A program made the translations under genes and the position numbers. A stretch of 64,000 bases of DNA from Bog-756 sp963841885 (GTDB lineage: Bacteria; Actinomycetota; Acidimicrobiia; Acidimicrobiales; RAAP-2), in assembly GCA_963841885.1 (NCBI GenBank), contig CAWJEK010000016.1, positions 124,001 through 188,000 on the forward strand. The letters run 5' to 3'. The first letter of the stretch is position 1, and the number at the start of each line of letters is the position of its first letter. Of the stretch, positions 36,069 through 43,687 are shown piece by piece. Under the pieces are notes generated by a model. The model was not told the DNA's origin. It searched no databases and saw only the letters and a list, made by a program, of their open reading frames with translations.

Positions 36069-36883
36069 GCCACCTGCTCGGCGGTGGCCGAGCCGACCAC
36101 GCCGAAGGACAGCTGGCCGGAGAGCTCGAAGGCGTCGGTGTCGAGCTCGGCGGCCGTGTCCAGCGAGAGCCGACGGGCCAGCGCCACCATGGCGTCGTAC
36201 CCGGCGAGCTCCGTGCGATGGGCCGGCATGCCGGCGATGGTGCTGCGGTGGCGCTCCACCGTCTCCCAGTCGCCGCGGGCCGCGGGACCGGTGAGCGCCT
36301 GGCGGGGACCGAGGGCGAACGCGTCCTCGCTGGCCGCCCGCATCAGCCCGGCGAACGCCCCGAGCGGCAGACCGGCGGTGGCGGCCACCCGCTCGACTTG
36401 GCCCATCAGGGCGACCAGGTGGTTGGCGGCGATCACCGCGGCCGCGTGGTAGGCGGCACGGTCGGCGTCGGCCACCTCCACGACATCACCCCCGAGGTCC
36501 TCGGCCACCGCCCGCGTCACCGGGTCGCCGGCCACCGTCAGGGTGACCCCGGAGCGCAGCCGCTCGGCACCGATGGCCGGGTTCGGCAGCGGCACCAGGG
36601 GGTGCAGCGATCCGCGCCGGGGATGCCCGGCCAGCACGTCGAGACCCAGCGAGCCCGACAGGTGGACCACCACCGTGGTCGCCACCGGGCGGACCTGGGC
36701 CGCCACCTCGGCCACGACGTCGTCGGGCGTGGCGATGAAGAGGATGTCGACGCCGTGGGCGGCGTCGACCGGGGACCGGTCCCGTCCCCACGCCCCCACC
36801 GAGCGGTAGCCCCCGACAGCCTCGAGGGCTGCCATCAACGACAGGCCGGCACGGCCCGGCCCGAGTACACGGAATGTGGTCAC
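36065..36883 (-). CDS. Rossmann-like / DUF2520 protein
   Basis: A 272-residue protein with an N-terminal NAD(P)-binding-like fold (FRVLGPGRAGLSLMAALEAV, ILFIATPDDVVAEVAAQV) and a DUF2520 helical C-terminus (YHAAAVIAANHLVALMGQVER, GPAARGDWETVERHRSTI), the shape of ketopantoate reductase-like proteins. Its conserved place between folK and panC in actinobacteria suggests a role in pantothenate supply, possibly as a ketopantoate reductase, but no activity is established for the group. ATG 36883; the 66-base gap to folK is the largest in this run. Confidence 0.85.
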   Translation of the reverse strand: MTTFRVLGPGRAGLSLMAALEAVGGYRSVGAWGRDRSPVDAAHGVDILFIATPDDVVAEVAAQVRPVATTVVVHLSGSLGLDVLAGHPRRGSLHPLVPLPNPAIGAERLRSGVTLTVAGDPVTRAVAEDLGGDVVEVADADRAAYHAAAVIAANHLVALMGQVERVAATAGLPLGAFAGLMRAASEDAFALGPRQALTGPAARGDWETVERHRSTIAGMPAHRTELAGYDAMVALARRLSLDTAAELDTDAFELSGQLSFGVVGSATAEQVA

Positions 36884-36949
36884 GAGACCCCTTTCGACGT
36901 TCCGGCCCTCGACGGTGCCGGTCGCTACAGGAACTCCTGGAACTGCTGC

Positions 36950-37450
36950 TCAGAGACTACCCACGACCCGCACCTCACCGCCAGCGGTCGAGAGATCGGA
37001 CTCCTGCACCAGGTCGGGGGCGAGTTCGGCCAGCGGGGCCAGGACGAAGCGGCGCTCGCGCCAGCGGGGGTGCGGCAGGGTGAGCACGGGGTCGTCGAGC
37101 GTGATGCCGTCGATCCACAGCACGTCGACGTCGAGGGTCCGGGGGCCCCACCGGACCGTACGCACCCGGTGGGCCGCCGCCTCGAGGCGGTGGCACTGCT
37201 CGAGCAGCCGGTAGGGGTCGACCGCCTCGGGCACGGCCAGTTCGACCACCAGGTTCAGGTAGGCGTCCTGGTCGTCGGGGCCGCCGACCGGATCGGTCTC
37301 GTAGACGCGGGATACGGCGGTGACCGCCGGGGTGCTGCCGGCCCGCAGCTGGTCCACGGCCCGTCGCAGGTGGGCGGCGCGGTCACCCAGGTTCGAGCCG
37401 AGCGACAGGAAGGCCCGGCGGGTGGGCTGTTCGGTCGACGGGGCGGTCAC
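36950..37450 (-). CDS. folK: 6-hydroxymethyl-7,8-dihydropterin pyrophosphokinase
   Basis: Transfers pyrophosphate from ATP to the pterin in folate synthesis, 166 residues. Marks: AFLSLGSNLGDRAAHLRRAV, VYETDPVGGPDDQDAYLNLV and the signature RWGPRTLDVDVLWIDG with Mg-binding Asp residues, then LPHPRWRERRFVLAPLAELA. GTG 37450 overlaps the folB stop by 4 bases. Confidence 0.95.
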   Translation of the reverse strand: MTAPSTEQPTRRAFLSLGSNLGDRAAHLRRAVDQLRAGSTPAVTAVSRVYETDPVGGPDDQDAYLNLVVELAVPEAVDPYRLLEQCHRLEAAAHRVRTVRWGPRTLDVDVLWIDGITLDDPVLTLPHPRWRERRFVLAPLAELAPDLVQESDLSTAGGEVRVVGSL

Positions 37451-37830
37451 CGGGTGCGGGCCACCCGGACGCCGACGGTGTCGATGTCGACGGCGAGGGG
37501 GGGACGCAGTTTGCGGAGGGCGACGCTGACCCCCCGGATCCGGTGGTCGACGTCCAGGACGGCCTCGGCCACGTGCCAGGCGAGTGCCTCGAGGAGGGCG
37601 AAGGAGCGGGCGCCGGACACCGTGGCGGCCACGACGTCGGCGACGGCCCCGTAGTCGACGGTGTCGGCGAGCGCATCGGAAACGCCGGCCGGGCGGAGGT
37701 CGACGTCGAGGTCCAGGTCGACCTCGAACGGCTGGGCCCGCTCCTGCTCCTCGACCAGGACCCCGTGGGTCCCGACACACCGCAGGCCCCGCAGCTCGAT
37801 GCGGTCGCCCGCACCGTCCGCCCCGCCCAT
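37447..37830 (-). CDS. folB: Dihydroneopterin aldolase
   Basis: Cleaves dihydroneopterin to the hydroxymethyl pterin, 127 residues. Seen: IELRGLRCVGTHGVLVEEQE, AQPFEVDLDLDVDL, DTVDYGAVADVV and LLEALAWHVAEAVLD. ATG 37830 shares its last base with the stop of the preceding phosphatase-like gene (TGATG), so translation is coupled to it. Followed by folK. Confidence 0.94.
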   Translation of the reverse strand: MGGADGAGDRIELRGLRCVGTHGVLVEEQERAQPFEVDLDLDVDLRPAGVSDALADTVDYGAVADVVAATVSGARSFALLEALAWHVAEAVLDVDHRIRGVSVALRKLRPPLAVDIDTVGVRVARTR

Positions 37831-38369
37831 CAGGCCGACTGGGACGAGCCGGTGTCGGTGTGGCCCGTGACCGGCGTCAGCTGACCGGCCTCGGCCACCA
37901 GCTCCCGCCCCGACGGACCCATGGGGTGCCCGGTCAGGTGCTCCAGGGCGGTGACCGCCTGGGGGCCCGACGGCAGTCGGCACGACCACAGCAGGTAGCC
38001 GGCGACCACCCCCGCCACACGGTCCCCGAGCTCCTCCTGGTGGATCAGGATCCGCTCGCCGGCGGCCAGACGGCTGTGGATGTCGCGGTAGACGTCGGCG
38101 AGGATGCCCCGTACGTCGCCGGCCGGGGGCAGCGGGTAGTGCACGCTGGCCAGCGATTTCTCCTCGTAGGCCTGGAGGTTGTGGGAGGACGGCAGGAGCG
38201 AGACCACCCGGTCGAAGCCCTGGACCTGGAGCCAGATGATCTCCTCCTGGCGGCGCACCTTGCGATGGTTGGGCGCGAAGCCCCCCGGCCGCTCGCTCAT
38301 GGCCAGCCGATCCTTGATGACCCAGGTGAAGTTCCGCGGCGGGATGCCCGCAGCCCACTTGCCCTTCAC
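37830..38369 (-). CDS. Dual-specificity-phosphatase-like protein lacking the catalytic Cys
   Basis: A 179-residue protein inside the folate operon, coupled to folP upstream (GTGA overlap) and folB downstream (TGATG). It reads like a DSP/tyrosine-phosphatase fold: NFTWVIKDRLAMSERPG, IIWLQVQGFDRVVSLLP, ASVHYPLPPAGDV, VYRDIHSRLAAGERILIHQE followed by ELGDRVAGVVAGYLLWS. Aligned on the HCxxGxxR phosphate loop, the His and Arg are kept (HQEELGDR) but Cys is Gln, so classical cysteine phosphatase chemistry is impossible. It may bind a phosphorylated pterin or protein as a pseudo-enzyme; that is speculation. The fold assignment is by eye. Confidence 0.65.
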   Translation of the reverse strand: MKGKWAAGIPPRNFTWVIKDRLAMSERPGGFAPNHRKVRRQEEIIWLQVQGFDRVVSLLPSSHNLQAYEEKSLASVHYPLPPAGDVRGILADVYRDIHSRLAAGERILIHQEELGDRVAGVVAGYLLWSCRLPSGPQAVTALEHLTGHPMGPSGRELVAEAGQLTPVTGHTDTGSSQSA

Positions 38370-39235
38370 GATCCGACCTCCGTCTCCAGCATCGATCCTG
38401 CGCTCCGTGGGCCACCGGCGGCCCGGCCGACCAGGAGCGCGGCCTGCACCGTGGCGGCCACATCGTGCACCCGGACCATACCTGCCCCCCGGTGGAGCGC
38501 ATACGTGGCGGTGGCCAGCGAGCCGGGGAGACGCTGGTCGGCGGGGACAGGCACCCCGTCGGACCCGGCGCCCACGACCCCGAGGAAGCCCTTGCGACTC
38601 GTCCCCACCAGGACCGGGTAGCCGGTGGCCACCAGCGTGTCGAGGCCGACCAGCAGCTCGAGGTTGTGGTGCACGGTCTTACCGAATCCGATGCCCGGGT
38701 CGATCCAGATCTCCCGCACCCCGGCGTCGGCCGCCCGGGCGGCCCGGTCGGCCAGCAGGTCCCGCACCTCGGCCACCACGTCGTCGTAGCGGGGGTCGTC
38801 CTGCATGGTGGTCGGGGTGCCCTTACGGTGCATCGCCACCCAGCCCACCCCGCCGCGGGCGGCCACCGGCCACAGGGACGCCGACACGTCGTTGACCAGG
38901 GAGGCCCCGGCGTCCACGGCCGCCTCGGCGACCGACGCCTTGGACGTGTCGATGGAGACCCGGACATGGGGGCTGAGGGCCCGCACCACCGGCAGGACCC
39001 GGCGCAACTCCTCCTCGGCCGGCACCGTCGAGGCGCCGGGCCGGGTGGACTCGCCGCCCACGTCGACGATGTCCGCCCCCTCCTCGATCATCTCGAGCCC
39101 CCGGGCGATGGCCCGGTCCGGCTCCAGCCAGCGACCACCGTCGGAGAACGAGTCCGGGGTCACGTTGAGGATCCCCATCACCAGGGCCCGGTCCGCCGAC
39201 GTCGGGTCCGCTGTCGGGGTCTCGGGCATCGTCAC
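38366..39235 (-). CDS. folP: Dihydropteroate synthase
   Basis: Condenses the pterin pyrophosphate with p-aminobenzoate, the sulfonamide target; 289 residues. Signatures: LVMGILNVTPDSFSDGG, GADIVDVGGESTRPGA, VSIDTSKASVAEAA, LVNDVSA, IWIDPGIGFGKTVHHNLELL, VGTSRKGFLG and VRVHDVAATVQA. The stop overlaps the phosphatase-like gene; folE lies 49 bases upstream. Confidence 0.96.
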   Translation of the reverse strand: MTMPETPTADPTSADRALVMGILNVTPDSFSDGGRWLEPDRAIARGLEMIEEGADIVDVGGESTRPGASTVPAEEELRRVLPVVRALSPHVRVSIDTSKASVAEAAVDAGASLVNDVSASLWPVAARGGVGWVAMHRKGTPTTMQDDPRYDDVVAEVRDLLADRAARAADAGVREIWIDPGIGFGKTVHHNLELLVGLDTLVATGYPVLVGTSRKGFLGVVGAGSDGVPVPADQRLPGSLATATYALHRGAGMVRVHDVAATVQAALLVGRAAGGPRSAGSMLETEVGS

Positions 39236-39284
39236 CAGCGTAAACCAGCCCGTCGGATGCCGCGACCGCCCGCCTGGGCGCCCC

Positions 39285-39854
39285 TCAGCGCCCCCGGACG
39301 AACTGCATGGCCTCGAAACGGGTGGAGGTGTCGCTCCGGAAGAGCCCCCGGACGGCGGAGGTGATCGTGGACGTGCCGGACTTCTTCACCCCCCGCATGG
39401 ACATGCAGAGGTGTTCGGCCTCGACCACCACCAGGACCCCCTTGGGGTCGAGCGCGTTCTCGATGGCGTCGGCGATCTGCGTGGTCATGCGCTCCTGCAC
39501 CTGGAGCCGCTTGGCGAAGCCGTCCACCAGGCGGGCCAGCTTGGACAGTCCGGTGATCCGCCCGTCGGAACCCGGGATGTAGGCCACGTGGGCGCGACCC
39601 ACGAAGGGGACCATGTGGTGCTCGCAGAGCGAGGCGAAGGGGATGTCCCGCACCATCACCATCTCGTCATGGTCGGCGGCGAAGGTGACCTCCAGATGGT
39701 CGGCGGGGTTCTCACCGAACCCGGCGAACAGCTCCTCGTACATCCGGGCCACCCGGCCGGGCGTCATCAGGAGGCCGTCCCGATCCGGGTCCTCGCCCAG
39801 GGCGGAGAGGATCTCGAGGACCGCCGCTTCGATCCGCTTCGTGTCCACGCTCAT
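39285..39854 (-). CDS. folE: GTP cyclohydrolase I
   Basis: First folate enzyme, turning GTP into dihydroneopterin triphosphate; 189 residues from ATG 39854 (a GTG at 39866 would add four residues). The zinc and substrate residues are in FASLCEHHMVPFVGRAHVAY and LCMSMRGVKKSGT; LSKLARLVDGFAKRLQVQER is typical. A GGAGC stretch precedes the ATG. It starts the fol run; hpt is 95 bases upstream, where ftsH usually lies in actinobacteria. Confidence 0.96.
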   Translation of the reverse strand: MSVDTKRIEAAVLEILSALGEDPDRDGLLMTPGRVARMYEELFAGFGENPADHLEVTFAADHDEMVMVRDIPFASLCEHHMVPFVGRAHVAYIPGSDGRITGLSKLARLVDGFAKRLQVQERMTTQIADAIENALDPKGVLVVVEAEHLCMSMRGVKKSGTSTITSAVRGLFRSDTSTRFEAMQFVRGR

Positions 39855-39949
39855 CGTCCGCTCCACCTCTCCACTCGACGGTCCCCGGCGGGGTCCGGCA
39901 ACGTTCTACCTGGCGACGACCCTCCTCCGTGCAATCCGGGGTGCGATGG

Positions 39950-40531
39950 TCAGTCGTGGGGCCCCTCGTAGGCGTGGATCGCCCGGAGGTTGCGGAAGCG
40001 CTCGGCCACGTCCAGCCCGTAGCCGATCACGAAGTCGGCGGGGATGGTGAAGCCCACGTAGCGGAGGTCGAGCGCCGTGCGCTGCTGGCCCTCCTTCACC
40101 AGGAGGGCGCAGACCTCCAGGCTGGCCGGCTGTCGGGCCAGCAGGTAGCGCTGCAGGTAGCTGAGCGTGAGTCCGGAGTCGACGATGTCCTCGACCACCA
40201 GCACGTGCCGGTCGAGCAGATCGATGTCGAGGTCCTTCACGATCCGCACGACGCCCGAGGTGCGGGTGGCCGTTCCGTAGGAGGACACGGCCATGAAGTC
40301 GACCTCACACGGGAGCTCGACCGCCCGCGAGAGGTCGGCCATGAACATGAAGGCGCCCTTCAGCACTCCCACGAGCAACGGTGGACGACCCTGGTAGTCG
40401 GCGGTGATGGCCGCGCCCAACTCGGCGATGCGGGCCTGCAGATCGGCCTCGGTCACGATGACCCGACCGACCTCGTCGCCGTCCAGGAGGCGCGGCGTAC
40501 CAGCAGGAACGTCCGTCCGGGGCTCGGTCAC
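39950..40531 (-). CDS. hpt: Hypoxanthine phosphoribosyltransferase
   Basis: Purine salvage enzyme of 193 residues converting hypoxanthine or guanine with PRPP to the nucleotide. PRPP motif VLVVEDIVDSGLTLSYL, PLLVGVLKGAFMFMADL and YVGFTIPADFVIGYGLDVAE are diagnostic. GTG 40531 overlaps the tilS stop by 4 bases, the usual tilS-hpt pairing. Confidence 0.95.
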   Translation of the reverse strand: MTEPRTDVPAGTPRLLDGDEVGRVIVTEADLQARIAELGAAITADYQGRPPLLVGVLKGAFMFMADLSRAVELPCEVDFMAVSSYGTATRTSGVVRIVKDLDIDLLDRHVLVVEDIVDSGLTLSYLQRYLLARQPASLEVCALLVKEGQQRTALDLRYVGFTIPADFVIGYGLDVAERFRNLRAIHAYEGPHD

Positions 40532-41511
40532 GACATGACTGTACCGGAAGCCCCGGGGCCCCCGGCGGGCCCTCGCGCCAGGCGGCCACCCGAGCGCGAG
40601 ACGCGGACACCGCCCGGCACCTCGGTGGCCCGACGCTCCTTCCGGGCCACCTCGAGGACCCGGTCGACGGCGTCGGCCGGGGGTGGGTACGGGCCGGCGT
40701 CGGTCAGCCAGCCCCGCACCGCCCGGCGGGCCTGGGCCGCCGGAGCCGCGGTCAGCGCCGCCGCGTCGGTCGGGTCGAGCAGGCCGGCGACGGCGTCGAG
40801 CAGGTCGGCGTCGCCGGCCAGCAGCCCGGCCTGGCGGGCCAGGACGGGCACCACGTCCCGGCCGGCGATCTCCGAGCACAGCGGGAGCAGCTCGGCCCGC
40901 ACCCGGTTGCGCCGGAAGCGCGGGTCGTCGTTGGACGGGTCCCGCACCGGGTCCAGGCCCAGGTGGGCGCAGAGGGCGACCGTCTCGGCGCGCCGCAGAC
41001 CGAGGAGGGGGTGGGTCGGCCCGGAGCGCATACCCGCCAGTCCGTGGACACCGGAACCCCGCAGCAGGTTGAGGAGCACCGTCTCGGCCTGGTCGTCGGC
41101 GGTGTGCCCGGTGGCCGCCCCGGGACCGAGGGCGGCACGTCGGGCCGCCCGGGCCCGCGCCTCGAGGTTCGGACCCTCGGGGACCTCCACCCGGAGGGCG
41201 CGGAAGGCGGCGCCGAAGCGGGCGGCGGCGGCGGCCACGACCTCGGCCTCCCCCGCCGAGCCGGCGCGCAGGGCGTGGTCTACGTGGACGGCGGTGACAT
41301 CGCAACCGGCGGCGCGGGCCAGCACCAGGAGGGCCAGTGAGTCGGGGCCGCCCGAGACCCCGCACACCAGTGGCGTTCCCGGGGGTGGGAACGCGCAGCG
41401 GCCGAGGAGTCCGGTGACGACCGGATCGACGTCCGCCCCGTCGCCGGGCCCCCGTCCGTCGGTCGGCCCGTGACCGGCCGTCGTCGTCCGGTCCGACTCC
41501 GGTCGGTTCAT
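40528..41511 (-). CDS. tilS: tRNA(Ile)-lysidine synthetase
   Basis: Modifies C34 of tRNA-Ile(CAU) to lysidine using ATP and lysine; 327 residues. The PP-loop SGGPDSLALLVLARAAG and TGHTADDQAETVLLNLLRG, GMRSGPTHPLLGLRR, then RFRRNRVRAELLPL, are the family pattern. ATG 41511 was chosen because the upstream in-frame ATG overlaps the end of the metalloprotease gene. The C-terminal domain is short and Gly/Arg-rich, as in actinobacterial forms. Confidence 0.93.
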   Translation of the reverse strand: MNRPESDRTTTAGHGPTDGRGPGDGADVDPVVTGLLGRCAFPPPGTPLVCGVSGGPDSLALLVLARAAGCDVTAVHVDHALRAGSAGEAEVVAAAAARFGAAFRALRVEVPEGPNLEARARAARRAALGPGAATGHTADDQAETVLLNLLRGSGVHGLAGMRSGPTHPLLGLRRAETVALCAHLGLDPVRDPSNDDPRFRRNRVRAELLPLCSEIAGRDVVPVLARQAGLLAGDADLLDAVAGLLDPTDAAALTAAPAAQARRAVRGWLTDAGPYPPPADAVDRVLEVARKERRATEVPGGVRVSRSGGRLARGPAGGPGASGTVMS

Positions 41512-41515
41512 CCGA

Positions 41516-42670
41516 TCAGGGTACGGAGGCCGGCACGGCGCCATCGCCGACCCGGGCGATCCAGGCGGCGGGATCGCGGATCTCCTCGAGCGAGGGCAGC
41601 CAGTCGGGACCTCGCCAGGCGTTGTCGAGCAGCGCCGTCCCGCCCACGTCCTCGACGGCGGCGATGAACCGCTCCCCCTCCTCGTACTGACGGAGCTTCG
41701 CCTCGATCCCGATCAGCTGCTGCAGCAGCCGGGACAGGCCGTGGGCCTGCTTGCGGCGGGCGCGCAGCACGCTCGAGAAGTGGGCGGCGCTCGGGATGTC
41801 GGCCGCTCCGGCCCGGTCCATGGTCACGTCGCCGTGCCCCTCGAGGAGGCTCATCAGCGCCTGGATCCGGTGCAGTCCCTCGAGCTGCTCGGGGGTGGCC
41901 ACCAGACCGAGCGCGCCGTTGTCGTCCAGCGGGTTGCGGCCGGCCCGGATCTCGTCGGCCATCCGCTTGACGGCCCCCGCGATCCGGCCGGGGTCGGGGT
42001 CCAGGGAGCCGATGCCCTCCTCCACCAGCGACACGAAGTAGTCCCGCATCCACGGGATGGCCGTGAACTGGCAGCGGTGGGTGACCTCGTGGAGGGCCAG
42101 CCACAGTCGGAACTCCCGGGGTTCGAAACCGTGCTGGCGCTCCAGGGCCACCACGTTCGGACCCACGAAGTAGACCAGATCCTGCTCGTCGGCCGCATCC
42201 TCGGTGAGCAACAGGTCGTACTGGCCGAGCACCCGGGTCGAGAGCCAGCCCAGCACGACCCCCATCTGGGCCCCGGTGGCCGTCCGGCCGGCGGTGGCCA
42301 GCGGTCCCGAGATCCGGGTCAGGACGGGGTTCGAGCCGGACAGGCGGGTGGGGTCGAGCCGGTCGAGGTGGGGGCCGAGCAGCCGCTGGAAGCTGGCCAC
42401 GTTGGCGTGCACCCAACCGGTCCGGTCGGTCACCCGGGCCCGGGCGGGACCGGCCGCCGACCGCAGGCCGGTGGATACGGCCACCAGCTCCTCGGCCTCG
42501 GCGGTCAACTCCTCGAACTCGGCCTGGAGGAGGTCCGGGCGGTACGGGGCGGGCATCCGGGCCCGACCGCCCACCCAGGCCGCCACCTTTTCGGCGGTGT
42601 CCCAGCCCACCGCGCCCTGTCCCCCCGGCTCGTCGTCCGAAAGCGGCGGGGCGGTATCGGCGAGCGTCAC
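41516..42670 (-). CDS. DUF2342 zinc-dependent metalloprotease-like protein
   Basis: A 384-residue actinobacterial protein of the DUF2342 family, often annotated as F420-biosynthesis-associated. The zinc motif HEVTH is in RLWLALHEVTHRCQFTAI, with a third acidic ligand possible in SLVEEGIGS; VLGQYDLLLTEDAADEQDLVYF and RIQALMSLLEGHGDVTMDR are family segments. Substrate unknown. It lies 4 bases before tilS, a conserved neighbourhood. GTG start at 42670. Confidence 0.85.
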   Translation of the reverse strand: MTLADTAPPLSDDEPGGQGAVGWDTAEKVAAWVGGRARMPAPYRPDLLQAEFEELTAEAEELVAVSTGLRSAAGPARARVTDRTGWVHANVASFQRLLGPHLDRLDPTRLSGSNPVLTRISGPLATAGRTATGAQMGVVLGWLSTRVLGQYDLLLTEDAADEQDLVYFVGPNVVALERQHGFEPREFRLWLALHEVTHRCQFTAIPWMRDYFVSLVEEGIGSLDPDPGRIAGAVKRMADEIRAGRNPLDDNGALGLVATPEQLEGLHRIQALMSLLEGHGDVTMDRAGAADIPSAAHFSSVLRARRKQAHGLSRLLQQLIGIEAKLRQYEEGERFIAAVEDVGGTALLDNAWRGPDWLPSLEEIRDPAAWIARVGDGAVPASVP

Positions 42671-42721
42671 AGGGACCAGTGTAGGGAGGCCCGGCCCGTC
42701 CCGGGGTCCGGTGGGGCCGGG

Positions 42722-43027
42722 TCAGTCGGCGGCGGTCGCGCTCTCCTCGCGCAGGGCCCGCGCCACCCGCTCCCGCAGAGCGTCCGGAACGTGGTCCTGA
42801 CACCGGTTCGCCAGCATCTTGCGGAGTTCCTGCTCGAATCCGTAGGCACCCACGCAGGGTCCGCACAGATCCAGGTGCCGGGCGATCTCGATCCGCCGCT
42901 GCTCGGTCAGCTCCCCGTCCAGATAGAAGTAGAGCCGCTCGATGGTCTGGTCACAACTGACGAAGCCCGCCGGCATCTCGGGCATGTCTCCACCCGGACC
43001 CGCTACACCGTCTCCATCTCGTTCCAT
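42722..43027 (-). CDS. Zinc-type anti-sigma factor (RsrA-like)
   Basis: A 101-residue anti-sigma factor of the zinc-associated family. The redox-sensing HxxxCxxC is in EIARHLDLCGPC, with a further Cys in FVSCDQTIERLYFYLDGEL. Disulfide formation at these cysteines would release the sigma factor under thiol stress. It begins 14 bases after the sigma gene, in the same transcript, as in the sigR-rsrA pair of streptomycetes. The start is ATG 43027; another ATG at 43042 is possible. Confidence 0.85.
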   Translation of the reverse strand: MERDGDGVAGPGGDMPEMPAGFVSCDQTIERLYFYLDGELTEQRRIEIARHLDLCGPCVGAYGFEQELRKMLANRCQDHVPDALRERVARALREESATAAD

Positions 43028-43041
43028 CGGCAGTCTCCCCA

Positions 43042-43620
43042 CTACCTCGCCTCGTCGGACGCCCCGACGAGGCCTCGCGACCTTCCGACATCGACCAACG
43101 CCTTCTGCAGGGCTTTTCTTCCTCGATGGATCCTGCTCATGACGGTGCCGATGGGCACATCGGTGATCTCCGCGATCTCCTTGTAGGAGAACCCCTCCAC
43201 GTCGGCCAGCAGCACGGCGATCCGGAAGGTGTCCGGCAGCGACTCGATCGCCGCCTTCACGTCGGTGTCGGTGAAGCGGTCGAGCGCCTCGTCCTCGGCA
43301 CTGCGCCCCAGGCCGGCGGAGGGGTCACCGGCCAGGTGGTGGTAGAGGTACAGGTCCTCCACGTCCTCCACGTCGGCGATCTCGGGACGGCGCTTCTTCG
43401 CCCGGTACGTGTTGATGTACGTGTTGGTGAGGATCCGGTAGAGCCACGCCTTCAGGTTGGTTCCCGCCTCGAAGGAGCCGAAGGCCCGGTACGCCTTCAG
43501 GTAGGTCTCCTGGACGAGGTCCTCGGCGTCCGACGGGTTCCGGGTCATGCGCAACGCGGCCGTGTACAGGGCCGGCATGAATTCCATGGCGAGGTCGGAG
43601 AATTGCTCCTGGTCGGCCAT
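43042..43620 (-). CDS. ECF RNA polymerase sigma factor, SigR/SigH-like
   Basis: A 192-residue group IV sigma factor. Region 2: FMPALYTAALRMTRNPSDAEDLVQ and TYLKAYRAFGSFEAGTNLKAWL; region 4: ALDRFTDTDVKAAIESLPD, VLLADVEGFSYKEIAEITDV and GTVMSRIHRGRKAL. Closest in pattern to SigR/SigH, which control thiol-oxidative stress genes; the coupled zinc anti-sigma supports this. No GGAAT-type self-regulated promoter could be recognised in the 67-base upstream gap. ATG 43620. Confidence 0.92.
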   Translation of the reverse strand: MADQEQFSDLAMEFMPALYTAALRMTRNPSDAEDLVQETYLKAYRAFGSFEAGTNLKAWLYRILTNTYINTYRAKKRRPEIADVEDVEDLYLYHHLAGDPSAGLGRSAEDEALDRFTDTDVKAAIESLPDTFRIAVLLADVEGFSYKEIAEITDVPIGTVMSRIHRGRKALQKALVDVGRSRGLVGASDEAR

Positions 43621-43687
43621 AGGGCCACCCTACACATCGGGCGTGACACGATCCGCCGCGGGTCGGTGACGGGCGTCGGCGGCCCGG

